From Tanypteryx hageni (Eukaryota > Arthropoda > Insecta > Odonata > Petaluridae), in assembly GCA_028673005.1 (NCBI GenBank), contig CM054116.1, positions 21,027,840 through 21,091,839 on the forward strand: a DNA stretch of 64,000 nucleotides. The letters are read 5' to 3'. The notes beneath the pieces were generated by a model, which saw only the letters and a program-made list of their open reading frames with translations, was not told the origin of the DNA and did not search any database. A program made the translations under genes and the position numbers. Of this stretch, positions 10,244-20,909 are shown one piece after another. Each line of letters starts with the position of its first letter. Positions within the stretch are counted from its first letter, which is position 1.

Positions 10244-10627
10244 ATTTGAATTATCCGGATGGTTGCATCGGAGCACGCCTTCCTACCCTCGAAGATGTAG
10301 TCCGGTCCTTGAGCTCTGAAACCGATGTAAAAGGTGTTGTTATCGTTTACGGCGAAGCTATCGCCAGCGTAGCGCTGGGTGCTGCTGCCGGAAGCTGCTG
10401 CGTATGATGGCGCATGGCAATCCGAAGTTTCGATCCCAAAGATCTTCTTCAGGGATCGATACGTCGCACTGGATGCGGCTTCGGGCGCCGCCTGCGTAGG
10501 AAGGCACGTGCCAGCCTACGCAGGCGGCACCGGAAGCCGCATCCAGTGCGACGTCGTCGTTCTCTCCATCATCTTGGCAGGGTTTATACATCGGGTTCAG
10601 AGCCAAATTCTCGGCGGAGGGTACCAA
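10244..10627 (-). CDS. GC-rich exon-like zone next to hairpin (monomer 1/2 junction)
   Basis: On the minus strand this GC-rich island is open in more than one frame. One frame (89 codons, 10627-10358) crosses the hairpin. Another is open from just after a TAG at 10518-10516 through about 90 codons (KKIFGIETSDCHAPSY..., then NNTFYIGFRAQGPDYIF and ACSDATIRI) and ends exactly at a consensus donor GTGAGT (10243-10238). The second frame has balanced composition, and its last residues loosely recall the 'ACSDAHIAL' part of the farnesoic-acid-O-methyltransferase-like (Methyltransf_FA) domain of insect proteins. This is a weak resemblance by eye. It may be a captured host exon. Equivalent zones: 37200-37583, 47259-47642 and 58449-58832. 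Confidence 0.3.
10461..10554. repeat. 94-bp GC-rich hairpin at monomer junction 1/2
   Basis: Left arm 10461-10500 and right arm 10515-10554 are inverted copies matching at 38 of 40 positions. The 14-bp centre contains a second, perfect 10-bp palindrome (ggcacgtgcc, 10503-10512). The right arm continues into the next monomer. The surrounding DNA is far more AT-rich. Both strands translate to the same VALDAASGAACVG stretch because of the symmetry. Confidence 0.9.
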
Positions 10628-10824
10628 CCCCTTAATGTTTCCCTTCTAGGAGTAGAGGCTGGACGTACTCCCACATTTCCAGTGGAATTTCATCTAAAAG
10701 TAAAATAAATGAAATCACATGTATTAACCTCGATTAATTAACCATATTCTCGAGCAACGCCGGTTACTAAAGTACTTAAATATAAAGTGGAAAATAGTTT
10801 CTAGGGCATTCCCACCTTTACTGA

Positions 10825-11133
10825 TTAAAGTATTCTGCAATACTTACGTGTTTCTATGAAGTTTGCTATCAGGAAGCCATCCCACGTCGCCCAAATACTG
10901 TTTTCTAACTTTCGATAAAAATTTGAAATTTTCCTCATCCCCAGTCGATAAATAAAGCAAATATATTTTTTTAATTTGAAAAATACACTGTTGATAATTT
11001 TGATAATTTTGTCGTTAAATAAACCATCCAGCAATATATAAGTGATAAGGGATACTTTCAAAATTTTGATTATCTCAATCGTTATGAAAATACGGAGAAG
11101 CGTCAATAAAACAATGATGGTCTTGGATTTCAT
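10825..11133 (-). CDS. Candidate membrane-protein exon, monomer 2 copy
   Basis: Full 102-codon frame with two residue changes from monomer 1 (Ala to Gly, Leu to Ile). The GTAAGT donor at its 3' end is kept. The matching acceptor and short last exon lie at 10634-10694. Confidence 0.3.
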   Translation of the reverse strand: MKSKTIIVLLTLLRIFITIEIIKILKVSLITYILLDGLFNDKIIKIINSVFFKLKKYICFIYRLGMRKISNFYRKLENSIWATWDGFLIANFIETRKYCRIL

Positions 11134-11962
11134 GTTGTAGAGGGCGCCCTGTGGGAAAAATAAGAGTGGTACATCGTGACTATCATGATAACATAAACGG
11201 AGTTATGGTGATCTAAGATTAAGAATGAGATCAAGAATGAGTGAACATGAAAAACACATAAATGAATCTCAGAAGTCAATCAGGGGCACCACTTTACTGG
11301 TGACAAAAAATGAGCTCTCCGTCATATCTCGTACAGTATTGGTCATATCAAAAAGGTTTTCAAACAGAACCTGTAGAACTAGTACAGTATTTCGTTCCGT
11401 ATACATTTTTATGGTAGGAGTGGCCGTTATCGGGAAACAAATAATTTGTAATTCGCTCTGAAGTTAGAGAAATTCATGCAGAGCTGCCTAATAGTTGTCA
11501 ACGTAAACAATCTTGTTGGTTACGGAAGTAAATCTGCTATTTGTAGCTACATAAATACATTGAATTCCTTACGCGGGCATGAATGATTAAGTAAGCAGAA
11601 GGAAAAGGGAATATCTAAGATGAAGAAAGAACGGAAACGTAAATATTACAAATAATGATCTGATGTGAGGTGGGTACGTTTAAAATAATTGTCGATTGTT
11701 TGGTTGATTAAAACTGATTAGAAAATAAATACCTGCGTAAATAAAAATTGAATATTTACCTGGAATCATTTCTTCTGTATCGTTTTGCAGTACGTACTAA
11801 ATAAAATTACGTAATGTGTTTATTAATGCACCAAGTCAGGAAGTGAAGGGATTTTTAGTCGACGGAGAGATAAAATAGGATCGTGGTGTTTTGCAGTTCT
11901 ATGCCGTGCGTTCGTTCAAATCGTATCGTTTAGTTTCAAACACTATATCGAACGAGACGCGC

Positions 11963-12181
11963 CTATTTGTGATACACTTTCCTGACTTGCTTAAGCATCG
12001 ATTCGGTAAAGACATAAGTACTAGATAAACTCGCACGAGAATACTTGCTCCTTGTATTGAAATGGGAACGGGAATGAATGACATTAGACCCTGCCACAAT
12101 GTTAGTTTCATCTCCTGACTGTGCTACGAAAATTCTTATGCAGGCTTCATAATTGCGCCACCGGTCTTCGAAAATTACCAT
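11963..12181 (-). CDS. Conserved 72-codon open frame (monomer 2)
   Basis: Protein identical to the monomer 1 copy; one silent difference. Three bases just upstream of the ATG differ (type B 'tttcagcg'). Confidence 0.2.
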   Translation of the reverse strand: MVIFEDRWRNYEACIRIFVAQSGDETNIVAGSNVIHSRSHFNTRSKYSRASLSSTYVFTESMLKQVRKVYHK

Positions 12182-13727
12182 TATGCTCGCAGCGACTATT
12201 TCAGCGATAGTTTTCTGCTAAGGACGTTCGAACATGACTAAAAATCTCCCCCACGCGGTTAAAATAAAACGGCATACCCCCGAGATACGCTGATATCAAT
12301 TAGTGTACTCCATGCAAATGATAGGTCACGTCTCTCGATTTCACCGCTGCTTTGCTTTACGCTTACCTTTCATCCGTGTGCACCACTTACAAACGAATTG
12401 CATTTTATGGCGTATTTTATGTCAAATAAAACCGACAACCTAAAACGTTTACCTCTTAAACCCACATCTCTGTAAAAAAAAGCTTGACCTATGCAATCGA
12501 ACTTTCTCCAGCTCCTTCCGAAAAAAATCATACGAGGCTGGAACAATGTCGTCAGCTACTAAGCTACAAAACGATAACTATTATAAACTTTATTTTTTTC
12601 TATTACCTTGATATTTGGTTCCATTCTGAGAGAAGCGAATGATTTACGCCTTTGTCCCATAACGTTCTATCGCAGTAGCCGTTTCCTAGACAACCGAGCG
12701 TCCCTAACAATGCAATTCACGAGAAACAAAGAGAGAGTATTATTGCGCCGTCATTAAATTAATTCCGCGGGATTGAAAATTTTCCTATTTGTCGCATTGT
12801 AAAATTATTTAATGTCATAAGGAATATTATTCTAGATTTGAACTTTAATAGACAAAGTAATACACCAAGTAAAGAGGATTAATGGCAGATAAGAAAAACA
12901 GCTGAAATTAATATATCCGTTTATTAGCACTTAAACGATTTTTACAATTAAAAGAACACCTCTACATAATGAACGTACAAAACGGAACTCACTAAGGAAA
13001 AAACAAATATTATGTAGCTGATGAAATTCAAAATATCCATTACATATTCATTAAAAAATACAAACATTCTCACTTCCATAAGATATATGTGCATGCAATA
13101 ACAAAGGAAAAATATATATATATATGTGCATTGAAAAGGGTTATTGGCCATTATTGATATCCATTACATATTTAATAAAAAACACAAAACATACGCAATT
13201 CCATAATGCATGAACATGTGTTATCAAACAAAGGTAAATTGTGTAAATTGAAATGGGTTATTTACCATTATTAATTTCCGTTACACATTTCAAAATCTAA
13301 TGTGGCCACCACATGACCTTCTCTATGCCAGTAATATTTCTAACAAATTCCAAATAGGTTAAATGATAATAAATATTTCAAGGAACTGCGAGACGGATTT
13401 AAAGACTTGACAAAGAAAAGAAATAAACTCAAACCATCGCCTTCTAATTTTGGCTATAGCCACAAAGCTCCAACAGTTAAAAAAATAAAAAGGAGCGTTC
13501 ATAAGACGTAAGTGTAATGTGTTTACAATAGTCGCCGGTAGGTGGAGTGGTGGGGTAAGACAAAAAAATATGTCATAAACATATCTCTTAAACGATGCAT
13601 TATATGGGGAAATGTTTTAAACGAACTTCGTACAAAATTAAATTTGCTACAACGTTTATTCCAGTACGTTTTTACATTCATCAAATATTAAAGCAAATAT
13701 TTCGAAATTACGGATAATCGATCGATT

Positions 13728-13874
13728 TTAGCTAAATACTAATGACCCGATTTCGCTTAGCGCTTCAATGCGATAATTTGCTTGTTTATGTTCGCTAGAG
13801 GTATCATCCGATAAAACTGAATATTTTTCATAAAATTCAATTAGTTTGATTGTATTTGCTTTTGTCCACTCCAT
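13728..13874 (-). CDS. Truncated MADF-like frame (monomer 2)
   Basis: Same 48-codon frame as monomer 1, no coding change seen. Confidence 0.45.
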   Translation of the reverse strand: MEWTKANTIKLIEFYEKYSVLSDDTSSEHKQANYRIEALSEIGSLVFS

Positions 13875-14657
13875 GAGTGCAGATGTGCGTGTTCACGTAA
13901 TTGGTCGAACAACTGAAGACCGACAGCATCGAGCAATGAACAACATGTGTTTGCTGATAGTAGAACAATCTGACCTTGGGCTCGCGCATACGCAAAGTGT
14001 GTGACAGAAGGCTTCTTTGGCTTCTTCTTTAGAGGGGTCATTGTTACTTCTAGGGAATCCCGAGGCCACTCTCCCTTGCCGTAAATCTTATATGATATAC
14101 GTAGCTAGATACAATTATTACATGCAAAATGAATGTTTATTTATTAAAAATTACGCGAGACAACTTTTATATCAGTTCTTTCCTGAGATTTGTTCAAGTA
14201 TCACATAGTAGAGTTGCTTATTTTTTAAAGCAGAATTAATATCCGTGCCGAAATAGCTTAAATAACTGATTTTTATAACATAAAAAAGATTTTATTCCTC
14301 TTTTCAACAATGCCAAATGCTAAAACCATACTGACAAGATCAATGCTTTTAAATGGGAACTGATATCGTATATATTACGACTGCATTGATTTAGTGCTTT
14401 TAATGGGAATTTATGGCGTCATATTTGAATCGTTATTTTCAAATTGCATTTTAAGTATAGTTTACGCTCAAATAATTAATTCGGAGAAAAATTGGTCAAT
14501 TAGTGTTTCCAATATATCTTCTCAATTAAATACGATCTCGGCTACTATCAACGGATTCCCATGAAATCGCCGATTTCCATCTCCTGCAATACTTTTATTT
14601 GTTAGGAATATATGTATTCGTTCCCTATAATTGACAGCGAAATTTGTTTGTTCATTT

Positions 14658-15272
14658 TGCAGCGAACTATAATTTTCGGTGCAAAAAGATCCACTGATGT
14701 GCTAAGTGCTAATGACAAACTATGAATAGAACATAGAAATATAGACATATAACAATCCAACAGTTGAATTTGAATAGATTTAAGTAATACCACAAAACAA
14801 AATACACCTCGTAGGTGAAGGCGATTCGAAACGAAACTTAGTTAATGTCAGTTAAATCACATCCAATAGTTACTGTCACTCTTCCGGCTCCCGGTAGGTC
14901 AATGTCCACTCAACACTGAATGTTTTCTCCCGGGTAGGATGAAATCGAGAGTGGGACACCTGCGTCGACTTCACTTCACTCGTTGCTCCGCTGTGCGTCT
15001 CGTCGCTCGGAAGGCCACTATCGGAAAGGACTGTCACGTGACGCAGGTGGTGAAGGAGGGTGGTAATGACGTCAGGCGGGTAATTCGAAATGGTTGAATT
15101 ATTCCCGGTGATTGGTCGCTTTTCCACTGTTCTTGCATAACCATGGGAAAGAGGGAATGTTAAAGAGGCGAGGGGTAATTAGGGTATATAAAGCAGAGAG
15201 GCACCACGGGAGGGCGTGTCGACCGTGGCGTGGCGTCCGTGGGCGTGGTGTTCAGTCCGAAAAATCGCCACA
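14658..15272 (-). repeat. 3' LTR of the Gypsy element, full length (615 bp)
   Basis: Full-length LTR, from TGCAGCG at 14658 to CGCCACA at 15272. A TATA-like motif lies at 15185-15193: it reads TATATAAAG on the plus strand, antisense to the element, and CTTTATATA on the element strand. It is more GC-rich in its inner half than the host monomer. Confidence 0.95.
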
Positions 15273-15280
15273 TCCTCCCT
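15273..15280 (-). other. Polypurine tract of the Gypsy element
   Basis: AGGGAGGA on the element strand, directly abutting the 3' LTR, as expected for plus-strand priming. Confidence 0.65.
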
Positions 15281-16711
15281 GGGAAAAATGATGAAAACGG
15301 GACCAATAAAAGTTTCAATTGGTTGGGGAGGGTAAGTTTCTAAGTCACCTTATTCCCTGCACCGTTCCCGGATCATGAATGAAGCACAGAACACACTCCT
15401 TCGTTGTCTCTTTCAAGATAGTTTATTATTATTATTGAACACTTATTTGTCAAGACACTTAAAATTGGAATATTACACATGGTGGATTGCATGGTCTGGC
15501 AATCATGGTTCGAGCTACTGTCACGGCTAAAGTTCTCTGAAGAAGTCCACTGGTTCGCCGTGATGAAGCTAGTCGGGAAAGCACTTGTCCATTGGAATGT
15601 AGTTTTTCCCAGGATAATCACTTTGGGGGTACATAGGGATGATGCACTTGGCATATCGTGTCGGCATCTTGCCAAGCCGAAAACTCAATAACATGTAGGA
15701 ATATCTCCCTCAAAATAATAAATAATCATAATTACAATATGCCAACTATCGTGGCTTAAGGAAACAAAATTGATACCCATCCTTGCCTCAGGGATAGAGT
15801 GAGAATAGATTGTATGTCATTGATAACATAACAGAAATAGAATTTCATGACATAACAAAAGCAAACTTTCCTGAGCATTTCCTTCTTGGAAATATTATGC
15901 GTCATAGCATAAACATTAATTCTTAGGCAAGGGCAACTAGTAATCATACTGTTATTAAGCATTTTAAAAAAATGATTATTAGGCAGGGCATTGCTTAATC
16001 CAGGCATAATATCTCTATTAATTAACAGTGTAATATTTCAATTGATTTGGCCATGTGAGTCCCTTCATCATATCATATTTAAGCACATTAACAAGGTAAT
16101 ATTCAAATCATTAACAATATTATATTCAAATTAACTTGACTGTGGTATATTATTAAATTGGCCCCAATGGTTAAGTTCCTTCACAGTATGCATAATATTA
16201 TCACTGATATTAAATTCATTAACGACATAATATTCAAATTAACCTGTAGTGTGGTATCTTAATAGGGTAGACATAGTACATAAATCCCTTCATAATATGA
16301 TATTTAAATTCTTAACCTAAACATGGTTTCAATTAAACTAACTCATAATATGGTATTACAATAAATTGTGGTATACTTCCTAATACATAAGGTACATATA
16401 GACATTTTAAATGTATCCTTAGCCCAATTGGGGTTAGTCTACAAAACTGGTAATTATTACAAAAAAAAAGAAACATGGCTAGGTTAGGTTGTTGTTTTTT
16501 TTTTGCCATGTTGACCTTCATAGATGTCCAGAATACCATCTATGATGTCTGGTATATTGTACGCTAAACAGCGATTTTCTTGGCACATGGCCGAATAAGT
16601 TTTTTCAATATGTTTTACCAGATTTGCATCTGGGGGCTGGTTGCTATGATCAGAATCACCGGGCGATGAGTTCGCTACCTCTACGCCAAGACAAGATACA
16701 TATACAACAAA
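15281..16711. other. Gypsy 3' untranslated region, no envelope gene seen
   Basis: 1.43 kb between the integrase stop and the polypurine tract with only short, unrecognisable frames (for example 100 codons minus at 15373-15675). Between about 16060 and 16375 there is a degenerate tandem repeat around 'ataatattcaaattaac...gtggtat'. A T9 run is at 16495-16503. Confidence 0.6.
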
Positions 16712-17734
16712 TTAAGTACAATAAAGTTTAAGTTGAGAGATATTTACAATTCTCTCCTTATTTGGGGATAGCTGAAGAACAGCTGTTACGGGATATATGA
16801 ACCTTTTGATAGGTGAAGGGCCGGCCCACTGAGGGGTTAACTTAGCAGTTCTATGGAGCATCTTGGAACTAGTAGGAAACCTTCTATATAACACTAAATC
16901 ACCGATTTTAAATGGGTTCCCAGTATGGCTTTTATCAAAAGCAAGTGCCTGCCTACGTCTGGTCGCCTTGAGATTATTGAGCACTTGTTGCCACAAGGAA
17001 TGCCTCTCAGAGGGAGTTAGGTCCTCAGCCAGAGCCTCAGGAGGAATTCTCCAGAAATTTGTCAAGGGATGAGGAAGCTCTCTGCCCATAAATATCCTTG
17101 CCGGAGTATAGCCCGTGCTGCTATGTTTAGCAGAATTAAAAGCAAAGGTTAAACTGGGTAAGAATTCATCCCATTTCCGGTGGTCATTCTGTGACAAGAT
17201 GGTTAAGGCATATTTTAGGTTACGGTGGACACGTTCAGCTTGATTAGGCTGAGGATAGTAGGGGGCTGTGAAAATTTGCTTAATACCATATTTAAAACAC
17301 ATATCAGAGAATGCAGTGGAACGAAATTGGGAACCATTATCAGAAACAATATATTTAGGATAACCAAATTTAGGAAATATTTTGTTAAACAAGACAGAAA
17401 CCACTTGAGAAGCCAAGGGAGAACGCAGAGGTTCAATAAAAGTAAATTTAATAAAGCCATCTATTATAGTCAGGGCACAAGTGCTGCCACTGCGACTTCA
17501 AGGGACCAATGAAATCTATATACCCTTTTCCCATGGATAAATGGATGGTGAGGAAGACATCTCACCAGGAGGAAAGGTGTTCCTAGGTTTGCAGGTTTGG
17601 CAGTCGTGACAACGTCTGACCATCTGCGTTATTTCTTGCCTCATATTTTTCCACCAAAATTCTCTACATATTCTTTCACAAGTTTTAGCCACCCTATTTT
17701 TGGAACTGGGAACATGGTGAATAGCAAAGCGGAA
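16712..17734 (-). pseudogene. Gypsy RNase H tail and integrase, frame-broken
   Basis: After the TAG the same frame resumes (FAIHHVPSSKNRVA) but joins directly to KTCERICREFWW and CHDCQTC. The usual RNase H-integrase connector and the His-His half of the integrase zinc finger are deleted. Stops and a frame change at 17530-17498 break the first catalytic Asp region (the DFIGP motif is in a different frame). From 17497 the frame is open to 16712: SDNGSQF supplies the second Asp and QAERVHRNL the Glu. The C-terminus ends NISQLKLYCT with no chromodomain. Confidence 0.9.
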
Positions 17735-17737
17735 GGA

Positions 17738-20344
17738 CTACAATTTTAAAACCATTCTACCAATTTTCCCTAACTGCTTAGGATGTTTAAACAGCCACGT
17801 AATCGCCCCATTGTCAGTATACAAATGGAAGGGTTTTGGTTGAAGATAGGACCGAAATTTATCCGTGGCCCAACAGCAGGCAAGACATTCGAGCTCGTAG
17901 GAGGGGAGCTTCTGCTCATAATCGGTTAAAGTCCTACTAGCATAGGCAACAGGCTTAAATTTGCCATTAACCTGTTGATTAAGGACTGCACCAAGTGCGA
18001 CTTGGCTAGCATCCACAAATAAATGAAATTCTTCCTCAAAGTTAGGAAGATGAAGTACAGGGGGAGAAGAAAGACATTGTTTGAGTTTGAGAAAAGCATT
18101 TTGATGGGAGTTGGTCCATTGGAAAATGGCATCTTTCCTTCGGAGGGCATTGAGCGGTGACGAAATTTCCGCATAGCTTGGAATAAATTTGGAATAGAAA
18201 CCACACATACCAAGGAAACGTGAGACCTCCTTAACTGACTTTGGAACAGGGAAACTGGATAATGCTCGGGTTCTCTCCGGATCAGTCGTAAGTTCGCCAT
18301 TTGAGATCCGATGTCCGAGAAAGGTAATAGTTTTCTGGGCCAGTTTCATCTTCTCTGGATGGACGGTAAGTCCAGCTGCTCTCAATTTTTCCAGCACCAG
18401 CCTGACATGTTGGATGTGCTCTTGGAGGTTCTTGGAATAAATACACAGGTCATCAATATAGGGATATACACAGCCATATTTTAAATCACCTAATACCTTG
18501 TCAATCAACCTAGAAAATACTTGAGGAGACGTTGTCAAGCCGAAGGGAAGGCGATTATACTGATAGAGGCCAAAAGATGTAATAAAGGCAGTATATTGCT
18601 TGGAGATCGGAGTTAAGGGAATCTGGTGGAAAGCAGAATTCAAATCAAGTATTGTAAAATATTTAGCAGATCCCAAATATTGCAGAGCATGTTCTATTGA
18701 AGGAGTGGGGAAGTTGTCTGCCTTCACTTGTTTATTCAGTTTGCGATAATCGACCACTAATCGCTCTGATCCATCCTTCTTCGGTATAAGAAAGGCTGGC
18801 GAAGCCCAATTTGAAGAGGATGGCTGGATGATTCCTTCATTTAGCAGTTTATTAACATGTTTTTTCATCATCGCCGTCTTGGGTGGAGAATACTGGTAGG
18901 GGTGTGATCTGACCGGGGTAGAATCAAGTAGTTCTATCTGGTAGGTTACTACGTTGGTCTGGCCGAGATGGGGGGAGATGACGTCGGAATAGGCATCGAC
19001 GAGACTTTGAATTTCCCGGGATAATACGGTGGAATCATCTTTACCTGGAGGAGGAGCCTTTTTCCCCGAGAAATGAACTCGGTTTCCAACGGGAGCCATA
19101 TTCTGGCGTAGATCGTTATCAGCTGATCGCAAAGGAATAATGGGGGAAGCCGACGGCGTATCAGAATTGCCGTTAAAGAAATGTTTGTGATCCGGGCGGC
19201 ATTCGAAAGAGAACGCATTATGGTAAAGGATCATTCGCGTTCGTCTTATGAAATCCTGGCCTAATATCATTTGTGCGGGCAATTCGCACAAGTAAAATGT
19301 ATGCCTCCACGAAAGATTTTTTAGGCGAATTCTTAAATTGATGCATCTCGTCAGAACGAGAGGAAGACTGGTGACGTTACGACATTTGATATTGCATCGC
19401 TGAAGACGCCCACGACGAGGAATTTTCTGCCAGGTGTCGTAGTTGAGCAGCGACAGGGAAGAACCGGTATCTAGCAATGCTTTAATCTTTGCGGTATGAA
19501 CTTCGCAATGTACAAATGGCAATTGTAGATATTCGGCGAAGTTGGCATTCAAAATAGCCGGATAATTTGCTCGTAGCCTCGCGGGACGATCTTCTCTCTC
19601 TCTTCTTCTCCGACAGTTACGGGAGGAATGTCCAGGCTTATGACAGAAAGAACAGGTGACATGAGGCGGTGATATTAGGGGCAGAGCGGGGGAAGGGAGT
19701 GAGATCTGGGAATTTGACGGGGAGTGAATCACAGCGAACTCCGCTCGATTCATCATGGCCTTGGCCGCATGAGTCATCAGGGATTCCAGCTCCTGTAGGG
19801 TTTGAGGCCGTTTAGCGAAAGTTAAAGTGGCTTGGGCGATGGGACTTAAACCTTCCAATATCAATTCAATAAACTCCTTAACTGAATACGATTTTCCCAG
19901 CGCCTTTGCGGCACCTCGCACGGAATAAAGAAAATCGCGAGGAGATTCGTGGGGGAGTTGGAATCTTTTCACCTTAGTAGTGACGAGTCGTTCTAATTCC
20001 CTATTAGAGACGAAAGTTTCCCATACTTTCGGTATTATCTTCTCCCAGGGCACCTTTTGATTAACTACCGACAACCAAAACTGGCGACAATTGGCCGGAA
20101 GTTTAGACAAAAGTAATATCAGCAAGTAGTGTTCCGGAATAAGTGACAAAGACAATACATCGGACACCGCGGATATAAAAGTGAACCAATTCTCGGAGGT
20201 AGATTCCTGGAAGGGGGGAATTTCGAGTAACAGCTGGTTAGCAACCCTTACGCAATCGGAAAACTGGGGAACCATCTCGGTTTCATCGTACTGAGTGCCT
20301 TCGGCGCGCACGGTAGCCTCCGTTTTACCTCGTTCCTTCGGCAT
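17738..20344 (-). pseudogene. Gypsy gag-protease-RT-RNase H polyprotein, 868 codons
   Basis: One continuous frame fuses gag and pol. The gag helical region covers about residues 40-205. A CCHC zinc knuckle is at 231-244 (CSFCHKPGHSSRNC). The retropepsin active site is DTG at 292-294, with the closing ILGQDFI at 360-366. In reverse transcriptase, a first Asp is in the ILDLNSAF motif (567), and the catalytic YIDD is at 629-632. RNase H carries Asp778 (LFVDAS), the ELE at 817-819 and Asp844 (YTDN). The frame ends at a TAG (17735-17737) where the family normally continues ('MVLKL' then stop), so downstream parts are cut off. The ATG lies 230 bp inside the 5' LTR. All catalytic residues listed are present. 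Confidence 0.93.
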
Positions 20345-20553
20345 GTTTGAGAGAGAGAATCAAAGAGTAACAAATAACAGGGGAATTACGTGACTGATGT
20401 AATGGGGCGGACGAGTGAAAAGTGAAAGAGAGCAATAGGACTAAAAAAGATCGAGTAAACGAGGAATAGGACAAAATCCAAGAACTATACCACAAAAGAA
20501 CCAGAAAGCATAGCAACAATCAGTTTAGACAATTAACAACCTAATATTTAATA

Positions 20554-20570
20554 TCTCTCCGGTGCCTCCA
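20554..20570 (-). other. Primer-binding site of the Gypsy element
   Basis: Four bases inside the 5' LTR the element strand reads TGGAGGCACCGGAGAGA, starting with the expected TGG complement of a tRNA CCA end. The priming tRNA could not be named. Confidence 0.6.
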
Positions 20571-20574
20571 ATTT

Positions 20575-20909
20575 TGCAGCGAACTATAATTTTCGGTGCA
20601 AAAGCATCCACTGATGTGCTAAGTGCTAATGTCAAACTATGAATAGAACATAGAAATATAGACATATAACAATCCAACAGTTGAATTTGAATAGATTTAA
20701 GTAATACCACAAAACAAAATACACCTCGTAGGTGAAGGCGATTCGAAACGAAACTTAGTTAATGTCAGTTAAATCACATCCAATAGTTACTGTCACTCTT
20801 CCGGCTCACGGTAGGTCAATGTCCACTCAACACTGAATGTTTTCTCCCGGGTAGGATGAAATCAAGAGTGGTACACCTGCGTCGACTTCACTCGTTGAAA
20901 ATCGCCACA
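20575..20909 (-). repeat. 5' LTR of the Gypsy element, internally deleted (335 bp)
   Basis: In element orientation this is the upstream LTR. It matches the other LTR at both ends but lacks about 280 bp in the middle (joint at 'cactcgttg|aaaatcgcc', near 20897). The lost part includes the only TATA-like box. About six substitutions separate the two LTRs over the ~325 shared bases. Confidence 0.93.

Larger units (their letters stand above)
1..10539 (+). repeat. Macrosatellite monomer 1 (type A)
   Basis: The window opens inside the right arm of the unit's hairpin. The same opening bases recur at 10540, 37496, 47555 and 58745 in the same orientation, and the sequence between can be followed almost base for base, so this is a 10,539-bp tandem unit. 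Type A markers are 'taaataactaaattc' near 198, 'tttttgcg' near 1658, 'ttgacat' near 1944, 'gttgcctag' near 2144, GENIRAF rather than SENIRPF in the hAT remnant, and 'ttctattgaatc' near 10044. It lacks the 691-bp foldback found in monomer 4. It contains one SINE and eight 21-bp minisatellite units. Confidence 0.95.
14658..20909 (-). mobile_element. Ty3/Gypsy LTR retrotransposon, defective
   Basis: A 6,252-bp insertion in monomer 2 flanked by the 4-bp duplication ATTT (14654-14657 and 20910-20913). Monomers 1, 3, 4 and 5 show the empty site 'ttcatttacatatg'. Ends are TG...CA. Coding order on the minus strand is gag, protease, reverse transcriptase, RNase H, integrase, which makes it Gypsy-type. 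No envelope-like frame is seen. It is inactive: unequal LTRs, an in-frame stop after RNase H, lost sequence between RNase H and integrase, and a broken integrase start. Confidence 0.97.

Noticed and set aside
10379..10708. 109-120-codon plus frame across the hairpin
   Set aside because: The palindrome forces both strands open with the same residues; GC-rich DNA has few stops. The minus strand has the better splice context.
15373..15675. Envelope gene of the Gypsy element
   Set aside because: No frame long enough, and no signal peptide, membrane anchor or cleavage motif in 15281-16711.
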